Under the pieces are notes generated by a model. The model had not been told where the DNA came from. It saw only the letters and a program-made list of their open reading frames with translations, and ran no database searches. The position numbers were made by a program, and so were the translations under genes. From NCBI RefSeq assembly GCF_041021895.1, contig NZ_CP157428.1:1736001-1800000 (forward strand): a stretch of 64,000 nucleotides of DNA, in the 5' to 3' direction. The DNA comes from Acinetobacter sp. XH1741 (lineage in GTDB: Bacteria > Pseudomonadota > Gammaproteobacteria > Pseudomonadales > Moraxellaceae). Below, one piece after another: positions 38,252 to 47,999 of this stretch. How positions within the stretch are numbered: the first letter of the stretch is position 1; every line of letters starts with the position of its first letter.

Positions 38252-38270
38252 GCTTTTTCTGCTAAAACCG

Positions 38271-38304
38271 AAAAGAGAATATGGAAACATATTCTCTTTT
38301 TTTT
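38271..38304 (+). terminator. clpB terminator
   Basis: AAAGAGAATATG, loop GAAA, CATATTCTCTTT and a long T run, 20 bp after clpB. Confidence 0.9.
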
Positions 38305-38308
38305 ATAT

Positions 38309-38797
38309 TTAACTTTTATGCTGATTTGAAGAGAGGAGTGCGATAATTGAGTCTGCTACTTTTTGAGTCAAAGTTTTTAGCTTTTGTTTAGCATGACCTG
38401 ATAAAAAATAATGATAATGGTAAATGCGGCCTTGATAAGAAATACAGATAAAAAAAGTGCCTACAGGTTTTTCTACGGTTTCACTTCCGCCATGTTTTAA
38501 TAAACCCGTGCAACTTACAATAATATCAGCTTGTTGAAATAGGGTTTGACCCAACTTACACATTTCCTCGGTAACTTGAGGGGATTCTGCTGTGTGCAGA
38601 TCTATTAACTTTGGATCGACTTTTAAAATACTGATTTTAATACTAGGGTCATAACTCACTAACCCGCCCAGTAAAATATCGGCCCCGCTATTTTTATAAA
38701 TAGAAAACTGACTGGTTAAGTAGCCAGAGCTGGCACTTTCAATGAATGCAATTTTAAGTTGAAGATTTTCTAATAACTGGCAGCATTGCTGAAGCAT
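38309..38797 (-). CDS. CinA C-terminal-like (PncC-type) protein, diverged
   Basis: 162 aa, about the size of stand-alone CinA C-domain proteins that deamidate nicotinamide mononucleotide. Recognisable blocks: GGLVSYDPSIKISIL near residue 44 and EKPVGTFFICIS near 108. The signature usually read ESCTGG is ESASSG here (AFIESASSGYLT). The first Ser of the motif is kept but its Cys-Thr is not. It may be catalytically altered. It converges on clpB with a shared terminator region. Confidence 0.75.
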   Translation of the reverse strand: MLQQCCQLLENLQLKIAFIESASSGYLTSQFSIYKNSGADILLGGLVSYDPSIKISILKVDPKLIDLHTAESPQVTEEMCKLGQTLFQQADIIVSCTGLLKHGGSETVEKPVGTFFICISYQGRIYHYHYFLSGHAKQKLKTLTQKVADSIIALLSSNQHKS

Positions 38798-39064
38798 TAT
38801 TTCACCTCATATGGTGTTTATTTATAAATAAAATCAATTACAAATAAGTTACCAATTCAGATTAAGTGATTTAAGAAAGCTGTTCAAGCCTGAGATTAAA
38901 ATTAATGAAACAACTGGAATATTCACAAAATACCTATGATATTTTTTGATCATAAAATAATCAGTGTTAATTGTCGGGAAGTTTCTTTATATCATTGCGA
39001 CGAGGTTAAAAAGTTGCTAGTTTGATTCGATATAACAAACAATAACAATTTTAGGAAGTAGGAA

Positions 39065-39481
39065 ATGAATAATAAACAAGGCTATATGCTGGGAATTTTG
39101 AGCGGCATGTTTGTATTATTATCAAACACATGGGCAGCTCAACCAATGACTGAAAGTGCACTTTCAACTCAGACAGGAGCGGTAACCGCATCTTTACCTG
39201 TCATTATTGCTAAAGCTCAAGATGATGCAAAAAAACCTCAAATAGAGCAGCATCAAGCTCGCAAAGAACTAGGGGATAACTATTTACAAGAAGTTCGTTG
39301 GAACTCATTAAGATCGAGTGTGTTATCGCCTTACCAAGAACAAAAACAAAATCAGGTTATCGATATTAAAGAAAAGCAAAAATTGGAAATGATTGCATTA
39401 CCGGACCGAGCGGACCGTTTTACGCGTTATGACTTTGAGCCAAAAAATGTACGTGGTGAAGTTATCATTACCGTGAAGTAA
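39065..39481 (+). CDS. secreted protein of unknown function
   Basis: 138 aa. A signal peptide (hydrophobic core LGILSGMFVLLS, cleavage likely after NTWA) is followed by a polar, mostly helical region rich in Gln, Lys and Glu and ending in EPKNVRGEVIITVK. No Cys in the mature part, no family recognised. A good AGGAAGTAGGAA purine stretch precedes the ATG. Likely periplasmic. Confidence 0.75.
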   Translation: MNNKQGYMLGILSGMFVLLSNTWAAQPMTESALSTQTGAVTASLPVIIAKAQDDAKKPQIEQHQARKELGDNYLQEVRWNSLRSSVLSPYQEQKQNQVIDIKEKQKLEMIALPDRADRFTRYDFEPKNVRGEVIITVK

Positions 39482-39503
39482 TGATAACTTTTTTGAAATG
39501 ATA

Positions 39504-41708
39504 TTAGTTCAGACCTAAATGCTGAATTTTCCATGCACGGTGGATTTTTTGATTGCGTTTAAAATCAAGTCCAATCGTTTCAGAGGTAATTTCTTGAACG
39601 TCATAAAGTGCTTCAATCTCTTCATCCATCTCAAAGCCACGGTAGTTATTTGAGAAGTAAAGGGTACCTTCACTTGTTAAACGGTTCATTGCACGCTTAA
39701 TAAGAGAAACGTGGTCGCGTTGAACATCAAAGGTACCGTAGAACTTTTTAGAGTTAGAGAATGTTGGTGGGTCAATAAAAATAAGATCGTATTGTTCATG
39801 ACCTTCTTTTAGCCACTCAAAACAGTCACTTGCAAAGAACATGTGTTGTTCATCTGCATGATCGACAGTTAAACCATTTAAAACAAAGTTTTCTTTTGAC
39901 CAGCTCAAATATGTGTTCGATAAGTCGACACTTGTGGTACTGGCAGCGCCACCTAAAGCAGCATGTAAGCTAGCTGTAGATGTATAACTATATAAGTTTA
40001 AGAAGTGTTTGCCACGAGCCTCTTGAGCAATACGTAAACGCATTTGGCGGTGGTCAAGGAATAAACCTGTATCAAGGTAGTCCGTTAGGTTTACTAAAAT
40101 TTTAGCTTTACCTTCTTGAACGATGAAACGTTTTGAAGCTGTACTTTGTTTCGTATATTGATTGGTACCAGTTTGACGAGCACGTGTCTTAATAAAGATA
40201 GCATCGCGGTTTAAACCGGTAACAGCACGAATTACAGCAAGCGCTAAATTAAAACGTTTTTTTGCTTTTTCAGGATCGATTGTTTTTGGTGGCGCATATT
40301 CCTGAACATGTAAACGATCACCATATAAATCTACAGCGACATTAAAGTCAGGTAAGTCGGCATCATATAAACGTAAGCAATAAATATTTTCTTTGGTTGC
40401 CCATTTTTTCAAGGCAGTCATATTTTTTTGCAAACGGTTAGCAAAATCTTGAGCTTCTTCTATTTCAACTGGTTGAGCTTGCCAGTTTGCTAAAAATGGT
40501 TGAGTTACTTTTTCTGGTTTGATTGCCCCAAAGCGAATGTAAATCGGCAACTTACCATTCATTAAACGTAAGGTTTCAGGTGCTTCAAAAGCTAAAACAT
40601 CGGCTTGTTCAATTTGAGCTGCAATAATGGCTGCATATTGATTTGGGAAATGTTTTTGTAAAAGCGCAGATAAACCGAGGTACAGAGAGCGGTTTGATGC
40701 TTTATCACCTAAACGTTCACCATAGGGCGGGTTGGTCACAATAAATGCTGTTTTATGTTCAGCAGAAAAATCAGGCCAGTCAGCTAAAGTACGTTCTTCA
40801 ATTTGAATTTGACCTAATACTTTTTCAAAGCCTGCTGCAATAATATTTTCACGAGTTGCTTTGATCGCTTCCCAGTCCGCATCGTAGGCATAAAACTTCG
40901 GTAAAGGTAATTCAAGAGCCTTTTCATGGCGTTCTGCAGCTTCAGCTTTTAAAGATAACCAAAGGTCGCGGTCATGACCATGCCAACCATTAAAACCAAA
41001 ACGACGAACAAGTCCTGGCGCACGGTCAGTCAAAATCATTAATGCTTCAATAATAAATGTACCTGAACCACACATTGGGTCGAGTACAAGCTCTGGATGA
41101 CGTTCTTTAAGCTTAGCTTTTTGTAAAATTGCCGCAGCTAAGTTTTCTTTAATCGGTGCATCCGTCATATAACGACGGTAGCCACGTTTATGTAATGAGT
41201 CACCAGATAAATCTAGGCAGTAGGTATGTTCAGTTTTACCTGCTAAAACATATAAGGTAATTTCTGGTTGTTTAGTATCAATGCTTGGGCGACGACCTAC
41301 CGCTTCCATAAAGGAATCGACTACACCATCTTTTGTTCTAAGTGTCGCAAATTGAGTATTAACTTTAATTTCACGCTCTGCATGTAAGCGAATAGCGAAG
41401 GTACTTTGTGGTGCAAAAATAAGTGACCAGTCAAAGCTCATTGCACCTTCGTAAAGCTCTTCTGCTACATCACGTGCATCGTGTGTATATTCAAGTTCAT
41501 ACGTATGAATAGGAAGTAAAACACGAGAAGCAAGACGTGACCACATGCAAATGCGATAAGCATGTTCAAGCGTCCCTTCAATGATTAAACGTCCGGCTTT
41601 ACGTTCTGTCACTTTGGTGCCAAGCTGTTCTATTTCTTCTTGTAAGAGGGTTTCTAAACCATCAGCACAAGTAATCCAATAGTGGTTTAAACGTAAAGAG
41701 GTATTCAT
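39504..41708 (-). CDS. rlmL: 23S rRNA methyltransferase RlmKL (bifunctional)
   Basis: 734 aa fusion enzyme making m2G2445 and m7G2069 in 23S rRNA. N-terminal THUMP domain (about 45-155), RlmL methylase with DPMCGSGTFIIEA and NPPYGERLGD (about 210-340), then RlmK methylase with LNLYSYTSTASLHAALGG and DPPTFSNSKKF (about 560-690). The ATG at 41708 is used; an upstream ATG adds seven residues. Length equals the gammaproteobacterial fusion. Confidence 0.96.
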   Translation of the reverse strand: MNTSLRLNHYWITCADGLETLLQEEIEQLGTKVTERKAGRLIIEGTLEHAYRICMWSRLASRVLLPIHTYELEYTHDARDVAEELYEGAMSFDWSLIFAPQSTFAIRLHAEREIKVNTQFATLRTKDGVVDSFMEAVGRRPSIDTKQPEITLYVLAGKTEHTYCLDLSGDSLHKRGYRRYMTDAPIKENLAAAILQKAKLKERHPELVLDPMCGSGTFIIEALMILTDRAPGLVRRFGFNGWHGHDRDLWLSLKAEAAERHEKALELPLPKFYAYDADWEAIKATRENIIAAGFEKVLGQIQIEERTLADWPDFSAEHKTAFIVTNPPYGERLGDKASNRSLYLGLSALLQKHFPNQYAAIIAAQIEQADVLAFEAPETLRLMNGKLPIYIRFGAIKPEKVTQPFLANWQAQPVEIEEAQDFANRLQKNMTALKKWATKENIYCLRLYDADLPDFNVAVDLYGDRLHVQEYAPPKTIDPEKAKKRFNLALAVIRAVTGLNRDAIFIKTRARQTGTNQYTKQSTASKRFIVQEGKAKILVNLTDYLDTGLFLDHRQMRLRIAQEARGKHFLNLYSYTSTASLHAALGGAASTTSVDLSNTYLSWSKENFVLNGLTVDHADEQHMFFASDCFEWLKEGHEQYDLIFIDPPTFSNSKKFYGTFDVQRDHVSLIKRAMNRLTSEGTLYFSNNYRGFEMDEEIEALYDVQEITSETIGLDFKRNQKIHRAWKIQHLGLN

Positions 41709-41947
41709 AAACTCGATTGACCAAAACATATAAATATTAACGATGCAAAGTTTAACTTATTTTGATGTGTAAAGGTTTTTAAATTATTGCAACCTAGCAC
41801 AATCTAACCAATAAACTGATTTTTAAAGATTAATACAGTAAAAGTGGTATGTATTTTGCTAACCCAATCCTATCAATGGTTATTTAATTAACAAACATAG
41901 CCAGTTTTTAAGCATTTTATTATTTTAAATTGATGGGGTAATGATAA

Positions 41948-42292
41948 ATGAAAGACATGATGGGGAATGGTTTTATTGCCAATGCAGATGCTTTCTCGGT
42001 AGCTACACAAATATATGTACGCATGCGTAGGGTGACGGGGAGAGTAATTGATGCGATGTACGTGGTTCAAAATAAAGATTATGCAAAATATGTAATTGCG
42101 CTAGCACTAGAAATAGATGATGACGAATTAAAACGATGTGTCGAGCGATTAAGGTCTTTGACTGACACTCTACCAGAAGTTTCTCAAAAAGAAATGCTGG
42201 CTAAAGTTGAACCTAACGAAGAATCGGAAATCACGGCGGAAGAGATTTATCGAGCACAAGTTCCACATCATTATATAGGTGCATTAAGATAA
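41948..42292 (+). CDS. conserved-looking small protein, unknown
   Basis: 114 aa, soluble, mainly helical. It has a basic segment (YVRMRRVTGRVIDAMYVVQNKDYAKYVI split across two helices) followed by an acidic one (LEIDDDELKRCVERL). The C-terminal third is Glu-rich and likely disordered. I recognise no family. It has a purine-rich start region and is closed by a hairpin before pyrB, so it is probably a real monocistronic gene. Confidence 0.7.
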   Translation: MKDMMGNGFIANADAFSVATQIYVRMRRVTGRVIDAMYVVQNKDYAKYVIALALEIDDDELKRCVERLRSLTDTLPEVSQKEMLAKVEPNEESEITAEEIYRAQVPHHYIGALR

Positions 42293-42301
42293 ACTGGGTA
42301 T

Positions 42302-42330
42302 GGCTCTAAATTTCTGGTCAATTTAGGGCC
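42302..42330 (+). terminator. hairpin between small gene and pyrB
   Basis: GGCTCTAAATT, loop of 7, AATTTAGGGCC (one G-U) then TTATT. It either terminates the upstream gene or attenuates pyrB. Confidence 0.65.
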
Positions 42331-42414
42331 TTATTATGTAAAGTTCTTCTGCGAAAAGAGCGGAATTCAGCTACACTATGCACGTTTTCGCGATTCGACC
42401 CATAGGAATCCATT

Positions 42415-43431
42415 ATGCATATTGCAGCGTTGCATCAACCGAGCCAGGTTCAGCTCAATCAAGACGGAAATTTAAAACATTTTTTAACGATTGAGGGCCT
42501 TTCAAAAGAAAACCTTACTAAGATTTTAGATACCGCGCAAAGCTTTTTAGACGATAATAATAATTTAATTAACCGCCCGCTTTTAGAAGGACGGACGGTT
42601 ATGAATCTCTTCTTTGAAAATTCCACTCGTACCCGTACTACTTTTGAAGCGGCAGCAAAACGTCTGTCTGCTAACGTACTGAATATTGATATTGCACGTT
42701 CAAGTACTTCAAAAGGTGAAACGTTACGAGATACGCTTTGGAACCTTGAAGCAATGGCTGCCGATATTTTTGTAGTTCGCCATTCATCTTCGGGGGCTGC
42801 ACATTTTATTGCTAAAGATGTATGTCCAAAAGTCGCAATTATTAATGCTGGAGATGGACGTCATGCTCATCCAACGCAAGCGATGCTGGATATGCTCACT
42901 ATTCGCCGTGAGACGAAAAAACCATTTGAAGATTTGAGTGTTGCCATTATTGGTGACATTAAACACTCTCGCGTAGCGCGTTCAGATGTAGCTGCACTTC
43001 AAACTCTTGGATGTAAAGATATTCGTGTGATTGCACCGAATACATTATTACCTGTTGGTTTTTCAGAGTATGGCGAGCATGTCCGTTTGTTTAATAATAT
43101 GGACGAAGGTGTTACTGGTTGTGATGTGATTATTGCTTTACGTATTCAAAATGAGCGTATTGATTCACCAGCATTATCTTCGCAATCTGAATTTTACAGA
43201 ATGTATGGTTTAAACAAAGAGCGCCTTAGCTTAGCTAAACCAGACTGTATTGTGATGCATCCAGGTCCAATGAACCGTGGTGTAGAAATCGATTCGAGTA
43301 TTGCCGATGGTGATCAGTCCGTAATTTTAAAACAGGTTACTAACGGTATTGCAGTTCGTATGGCAGTATTGGCGTTGTCTATGCAAGGGCAACTTCAAGA
43401 ACAAGGTTTAATTGAAGCGATTGCGTTGTAA
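42415..43431 (+). CDS. pyrB: aspartate carbamoyltransferase catalytic subunit
   Basis: 338 aa. It makes carbamoyl-aspartate in pyrimidine synthesis. Carbamoyl-phosphate motif [16 protein letters not shown] near residue 68, HPTQAMLD near 160, [12 protein letters not shown], and [12 protein letters not shown] near 285. About 25 residues longer than E. coli PyrB at the N-terminus, as in Pseudomonas, where the extension and the PyrC' partner build a dodecamer. It is followed by pyrC' with 12 bp between stop and start. Confidence 0.96.
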   Translation: MHIAALHQPSQVQLNQDGNLKHFLTIEGLSKENLTKILDTAQSFLDDNNNLINRPLLEGRTVMNLFFENSTRTRTTFEAAAKRLSANVLNIDIARSSTSKGETLRDTLWNLEAMAADIFVVRHSSSGAAHFIAKDVCPKVAIINAGDGRHAHPTQAMLDMLTIRRETKKPFEDLSVAIIGDIKHSRVARSDVAALQTLGCKDIRVIAPNTLLPVGFSEYGEHVRLFNNMDEGVTGCDVIIALRIQNERIDSPALSSQSEFYRMYGLNKERLSLAKPDCIVMHPGPMNRGVEIDSSIADGDQSVILKQVTNGIAVRMAVLALSMQGQLQEQGLIEAIAL

Positions 43432-43443
43432 GGAATGGATCAC

Positions 43444-44679
43444 ATGAGTATTGTAAAAATTGAAAATGTACGTGTGTTAGACCCAATCCAAAAAACAGAC
43501 AGCGTACAAACTGTATATATTCAAAACGGTAAGTTAGTCGCTCGAGTTGACCAAGTTGCACAAACCATTGATGGTCAGGGCAAATGGTTAATGCCAACCA
43601 TGGTGGACTTGTGTGCACGTTTACGTGAACCGGGCCAACAACAGCACGGTACGCTTAAATCTGAAGGTAAGGCAGCACGTGGCAATGGTATTTTACACGT
43701 GATCACGCCACCAGATTCAAAGCCAATTGTTCAAGACAATGGTGCCCTCATTCATGGCTTGGTTGAGAAAGCTTGGCTTGATGGTGGTATCCACATGCAT
43801 ATTATTGGTGCTCAGACTCAAGGCTTAAATGGTAAGCAACCAGCCAATATGGCAGGTCTTAAAAAGGGTGGGTGTACTGCTGTTTCAAATGCGAATGCTG
43901 CTTTTGAAAATGATGATGTCGTCGTTCGCACGCTTGAGTATGCAGCTGGCCTTGGTTTAACAGTGGTGTTCTATGCTGAAGAACCTCAACTTGCTAAAGA
44001 TGGCTGTGCTCACGAAGGTTTTATCGCTTCGCGTCAGGGTTTGCCAATGATTCCTGCGATTGCTGAAACTGTAGCGATTGCAAAATACCTGCTTATGATT
44101 GAAGCAACAGGTGTTAAAGCCCACTTTGGCTTGTTGTCTTGTGGTGCGTCGGTTGAACTCATTCGAGCAGCAAAAGCAAAAGGTTTACCTGTCACTGCCG
44201 ATGTGGCAATGCATCAGTTGCATTTGACAGAGCACTTAACTGATGGCTTTAACTCACTTGCACATGTTCGTCCACCGCTGCGTTCTGAGCAAGATAAAGA
44301 ACTTTTACGCCAAGGTTTAAAACAAGGTGTCATTGATGCAATTTGTACGCATCATGAACCTTTAAGCAGTTCAGCGAAAATGGCGCCATTTGCTGAAACT
44401 CAACCGGGTATTAGTGCATTTGATACTTATGTGGCTTTAGGTATTCAGCTTATTAATGAAGGTTTGTTCGACCCACTTGAGTGGGTTACTAAAGTAACAA
44501 GCGCACCTGCACAGGCAGCGAATATGACTACACGCTGGCAAGCTGAAGCAGGCTGGGTGTTAGTCGATCCTGAGTTAAGCTGGACGTTAAGCAAAGAAAC
44601 GATTTTATCACAAGGTAAGAATACTCCATTACTGGGTCAAAACCTTACAGGTAAAGTGCTTCAGACTTTTGCTGTCTAA
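43444..44679 (+). CDS. pyrC': dihydroorotase-like PyrC', non-catalytic
   Basis: 411 aa dihydroorotase homologue. The zinc motif HxHLREPG is replaced by CARLREPG (LCARLREPGQ near residue 50), so both metal His are gone. Other strands remain, for example TADVAMHQLHLTEH and ICTHHEPLSSSAK. In Pseudomonas an inactive PyrC' of this kind is a structural partner of PyrB. AAGGA overlapping the pyrB stop serves the ATG at 43444. A separate active dihydroorotase must exist elsewhere in the genome. Confidence 0.93.
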   Translation: MSIVKIENVRVLDPIQKTDSVQTVYIQNGKLVARVDQVAQTIDGQGKWLMPTMVDLCARLREPGQQQHGTLKSEGKAARGNGILHVITPPDSKPIVQDNGALIHGLVEKAWLDGGIHMHIIGAQTQGLNGKQPANMAGLKKGGCTAVSNANAAFENDDVVVRTLEYAAGLGLTVVFYAEEPQLAKDGCAHEGFIASRQGLPMIPAIAETVAIAKYLLMIEATGVKAHFGLLSCGASVELIRAAKAKGLPVTADVAMHQLHLTEHLTDGFNSLAHVRPPLRSEQDKELLRQGLKQGVIDAICTHHEPLSSSAKMAPFAETQPGISAFDTYVALGIQLINEGLFDPLEWVTKVTSAPAQAANMTTRWQAEAGWVLVDPELSWTLSKETILSQGKNTPLLGQNLTGKVLQTFAV

Positions 44680-44710
44680 TTTGAAGGAATTAAAAACTAA
44701 TTCAATCTAT

Positions 44711-44742
44711 AAACAGGTAGATCATAATGGTCTACCTGTTTT
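44711..44742 (+). terminator. pyrBC' terminator
   Basis: AAACAGGTAGA, loop TCATAATGG, TCTACCTGTTTT, 31 bp after the pyrC' stop. Confidence 0.88.
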
Positions 44743-44891
44743 GTAAATACTCGATGGAAAATTGTATATAAATTATTTAAAAAACAACAAAAGATTTCGC
44801 GCACATTAGAATAAAAAACTATCAGCAAAGAGAAGTATTTGAATAATCAAAAGTTGCTGGTTACGACTTATAAGATTCGGGAGAATAATCA

Positions 44892-46304
44892 ATGTCGATA
44901 AACCCTATAGAACTGCTTAAAGAAAAAGTATCATCAACAATATTAAACAACCAGGATGGATTCCTCGGCGACAAAACAAACGCTTTATCTAAATTTTATC
45001 CAATCTTACTTTCACTATTGGCTGCAAAACCTGATCTTATTGGACAATTGAAAAACAGTTTGGCTCCATCCTTATCTGATCTTTTTTCACATAATGATCA
45101 AATCAAAAATACAGTACTGACGCATTTAAGTGGTACCGCACCCTCAGCAGAGATTGAAAGTACACTTAATAGCGCGATTAAACCTAGTCTTAACACAATT
45201 TCTGAAGTTGCTGGCAGTGATCAACAAAGTATTGTGAACTATTTACGTCAGCATTCGGAAACGATCCGTTCATATTTACCGGGCTGGGCAGTTGGTCTGT
45301 TAGCACCATTGGGTATTGGCGCAGGTTTATCGTCAATACCTACATCAACAGCACCTCCGCTTGCGTCAGCATCAGAAACAACGGGTAAATCTCGTGGTAT
45401 TTTACCTATCATTGCACTGATTATTCTTGGGTTGTTAATTGCCTGGTTATGGCGCTCTTGCCAGCATAAAGAGGCTGCACCTGTACCTGAGACTACTCCA
45501 GCAAGTGGGGTAGCGGCCGCTGCGCCTGCTACTTTAACTTTAAGTACAGATGATAAAGGTGCTGTGAGTCAATGTCAGGCTGGTATTGGCGATCAGGGCT
45601 TCTTGGCGACCTTACAAACTCAAGTTAAAAAAGTTCTTTCAGCATCTAAAGACTGTAACGTCGATACTAGCCAAACCTATGCTGCTGCATTTACCGATAA
45701 GGATGCATTAGCAGGTGTACTTGGTGCATTAAAAGGTGTGCCAAATGCGTCTTTAGAATGGGTAGGTGACAAAATTACGTTGAAAGCAGGTGATGCAGCA
45801 GCTTTAGAAGCTTTAACTGCAAAAGTAAAAGCACTTGTTCCTCACACTGAAGTTGTTTCAGCTGCACCACAAACAGCTGAGCAATCGGTAAGCAATAGCT
45901 TAAGTGCTTCGCAATCTGCTTTGGGCTCAATTGATCCGAACAATGTAGATGTAAATGCCTTAGTTAAAGCGCTTAACTTGCAAATTATTAATTTTGCGAG
46001 TGGTTCAAGTGAAATTCCAGCAGATAACAAAGCCATTCTTGATCAAGCTGCAACGCTGTTAAATAAAGTGACTAGCGTGAAATTAAATGTTGGTGGTCAT
46101 ACAGACTCAACAGGTAATGCTGCTGCCAATAAAGCACTTTCTCAACGCCGTGCTCAAGCTGTAGTCGATTATTTGGTTTCTAAAGGAGTAGATGCATCTA
46201 AACTTGTTGCCGAAGGTCATGGTTCAGAAAACCCTGTTGCAGAAAATACAACGGAAGAAGGACGCTTTAAAAACCGCCGTATTGAGTTTTCAGTAGCTCA
46301 ATAA
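44892..46304 (+). CDS. OmpA-domain protein with internal membrane helix
   Basis: 470 aa. No signal peptide. Residues 1-165 are a helical, DUF937-like region; a single membrane helix follows (about 170-187, LPIIALIILGLLIAWLW); then an Ala/Pro linker, a BON-like region (about 210-320) and a C-terminal OmpA/MotB peptidoglycan-binding domain (IINFASGSSEIPADN, GGHTDSTGN, FKNRRIEFSV). The layout suggests an inner-membrane anchor with a cytoplasmic N-domain and a periplasmic cell-wall-binding C-domain. Monocistronic. Confidence 0.88.
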   Translation: MSINPIELLKEKVSSTILNNQDGFLGDKTNALSKFYPILLSLLAAKPDLIGQLKNSLAPSLSDLFSHNDQIKNTVLTHLSGTAPSAEIESTLNSAIKPSLNTISEVAGSDQQSIVNYLRQHSETIRSYLPGWAVGLLAPLGIGAGLSSIPTSTAPPLASASETTGKSRGILPIIALIILGLLIAWLWRSCQHKEAAPVPETTPASGVAAAAPATLTLSTDDKGAVSQCQAGIGDQGFLATLQTQVKKVLSASKDCNVDTSQTYAAAFTDKDALAGVLGALKGVPNASLEWVGDKITLKAGDAAALEALTAKVKALVPHTEVVSAAPQTAEQSVSNSLSASQSALGSIDPNNVDVNALVKALNLQIINFASGSSEIPADNKAILDQAATLLNKVTSVKLNVGGHTDSTGNAAANKALSQRRAQAVVDYLVSKGVDASKLVAEGHGSENPVAENTTEEGRFKNRRIEFSVAQ

Positions 46305-46350
46305 TCAATAGATTCATAAAAAAAATTGATTTTATTGAATTCTGATTTGA

Positions 46351-46381
46351 AAAAAGCTTCTCATTTTGAGAAGCTTTTTTT
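46351..46381 (+). terminator. terminator after the OmpA-domain gene
   Basis: AAAAAGCTTCTCA / TGAGAAGCTTTTTT with a short T loop. It ends 26 bp before the next start codon. Confidence 0.9.
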
Positions 46382-46407
46382 ATAAAGATCAATATTGTTG
46401 GGTTGGC

Positions 46408-47187
46408 ATGAAAATCAGTTTGTTAGGAAGTGGGCGTGTTGCTTTTCATTTGGCAAAAGTACTCTTGGTGAGAGGTCATCACATTACCCAAGTTTATGCA
46501 CGTGATTTTGAGAAAACCCAGAAATTTGCAGATAAAATTCAAGCAAAAGCGTGTCAGTCTCTTCAAGAATTTCAATCAAGTGATTTAATTATCTTAGCAG
46601 TTTCAGATAGCGCTATTGCTGATCTTGTCATGCAAGTACATCAACTATTTCCCGAAACCTTGATGGTTCATACTTCGGGGAGTACCAATATCGAAATCAT
46701 CAGTAATATTCATGAAAAAGCAGGGGTGTTTTATCCTTTGCAAACATTCAGTCTTGAAAGAGACGTTGATTGGCAAGCCACCCCATTATTTGTAGAGGCG
46801 ACCAATAAAACCGATTTAGCAATGCTCTCTGATTTAGCAAATAGCCTAAGCAGTCGAGTATATCAATACACCTCAAAACAACGTTTAACTTTGCATTTGG
46901 CGGCAGTGTTTGCCTGTAATTTTAGTAATTACTGTTTTGATATGGCTAAGCAGATTGTGGATGCAGAGCAAGTGGACTTTGGTTTGCTTTATCCATTAAT
47001 AGTGGAAACAGCAAAAAAAGCCACTGAAAATGATCCGAAACAAATGCAAACTGGGCCTGCCGTAAGGCGAGATCAAAATATCTTGGCCATGCATCAGGAG
47101 CTATTAGCTCAAGCAGAGCGAGAGGATTTAAAACAGGTCTATCAACTTTTAAGTGATGGCATTTTAAACCGCCATCACTCGGATTAA
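46408..47187 (+). CDS. Rossmann-fold DUF2520 protein
   Basis: 259 aa. An N-terminal NAD(P)-binding fold (MKISLLGSGRVAFHLAK, then ILAVSDSAIADLV) is followed by a helical DUF2520 domain (about 125-255) containing HLAAVFACNFSNYCF and TGPAVRRDQ, typical of this ketopantoate-reductase-like family. Substrate unknown. The ATG at 46408 is used because the preceding codons belong to a terminator T-run. Confidence 0.88.
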   Translation: MKISLLGSGRVAFHLAKVLLVRGHHITQVYARDFEKTQKFADKIQAKACQSLQEFQSSDLIILAVSDSAIADLVMQVHQLFPETLMVHTSGSTNIEIISNIHEKAGVFYPLQTFSLERDVDWQATPLFVEATNKTDLAMLSDLANSLSSRVYQYTSKQRLTLHLAAVFACNFSNYCFDMAKQIVDAEQVDFGLLYPLIVETAKKATENDPKQMQTGPAVRRDQNILAMHQELLAQAEREDLKQVYQLLSDGILNRHHSD

Positions 47188-47200
47188 AGCTTATTTAAAA

Positions 47201-47827
47201 TTAAGGTTCGCCGTTATTGCCCCATTTTAAGAACCCCGGACGTTGATTTAACAGTTCAAAATATTGATCGACAGACTTGAGCGTTGGATGGTTAAAAGGA
47301 GTAGCCTTCCAACGTTGTACAGACAGACCAATTGGAATATCCGCTAGGGTAAACTCAGTACCTGCAACATAGGCTTGAGTTTTTGCAAGTTGTTGGTCAA
47401 GAATCTGCATATGATGATTCCAGTTATCAATACCTTGCTGTAATAAGTTTGGATCTTGATGATCTGGTGAATGTCTAAGTAGAGACATAATCGTATAAGT
47501 CCAGCTGTTATTCAGCTCGATCGCTTGCCAATCAAGCCACTGGTCTACAAAAAATCTTTCTTTTGCTTGAGTAGGGTAAAGCTTATGTTCTTTATCATAA
47601 GCATTTGCTAAATAGCGGATAATACTGTTGGACTGCCAAAGGACTAAATCACCATCTATAACAACAGGAATTTGGCCATTTGGGTTTAATTGTAAATATT
47701 CAGGTGATTGTGCAGAGCGAAAGCCTCGTCCCCAATCTTCTTTTTCATATTCAAGATTTAATTCTTCACATAGCCATAAGACTTTGCGAACATTAATCGA
47801 GTTCTCGCGCCCTAAAATTTTTAACAT
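47201..47827 (-). CDS. glutathione S-transferase family protein
   Basis: 208 aa. Thioredoxin-like N-domain (ILGRENSINVRKVLWLCEELN, NPNGQIPVVID, QSNSIIRYLA) and all-helical C-domain (FVDQWLDWQ, FTLADIPIG). The ligand motif QSNSI replaces the common ESxAI. A probable cytosolic detoxification enzyme; substrate unknown. It converges on the DUF2520 gene with a 13-bp gap. Confidence 0.92.
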   Translation of the reverse strand: MLKILGRENSINVRKVLWLCEELNLEYEKEDWGRGFRSAQSPEYLQLNPNGQIPVVIDGDLVLWQSNSIIRYLANAYDKEHKLYPTQAKERFFVDQWLDWQAIELNNSWTYTIMSLLRHSPDHQDPNLLQQGIDNWNHHMQILDQQLAKTQAYVAGTEFTLADIPIGLSVQRWKATPFNHPTLKSVDQYFELLNQRPGFLKWGNNGEP

Positions 47828-47965
47828 GTGTTGTCCTTAGCAATTTTTAGTGTGGCTAATAGCAGTTTCTATAAATAGCTAGATTTGGGGCGATTGGCAA
47901 ACATTAATTCGAAAGAAAAAATAGAATAAGTCAGTGCTAATAAATTTTTTTAATATTAAAAAATA

Positions 47966-47993
47966 AAAGGCTTAGTTATGAACTAAGCCTTTT
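47966..47993 (-). terminator. trmB terminator
   Basis: AAAAGGCTTAGTT, loop ATG, AACTAAGCCTTTT, flanking the trmB stop. Confidence 0.85.
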
Positions 47994-47999
47994 GTTTTT

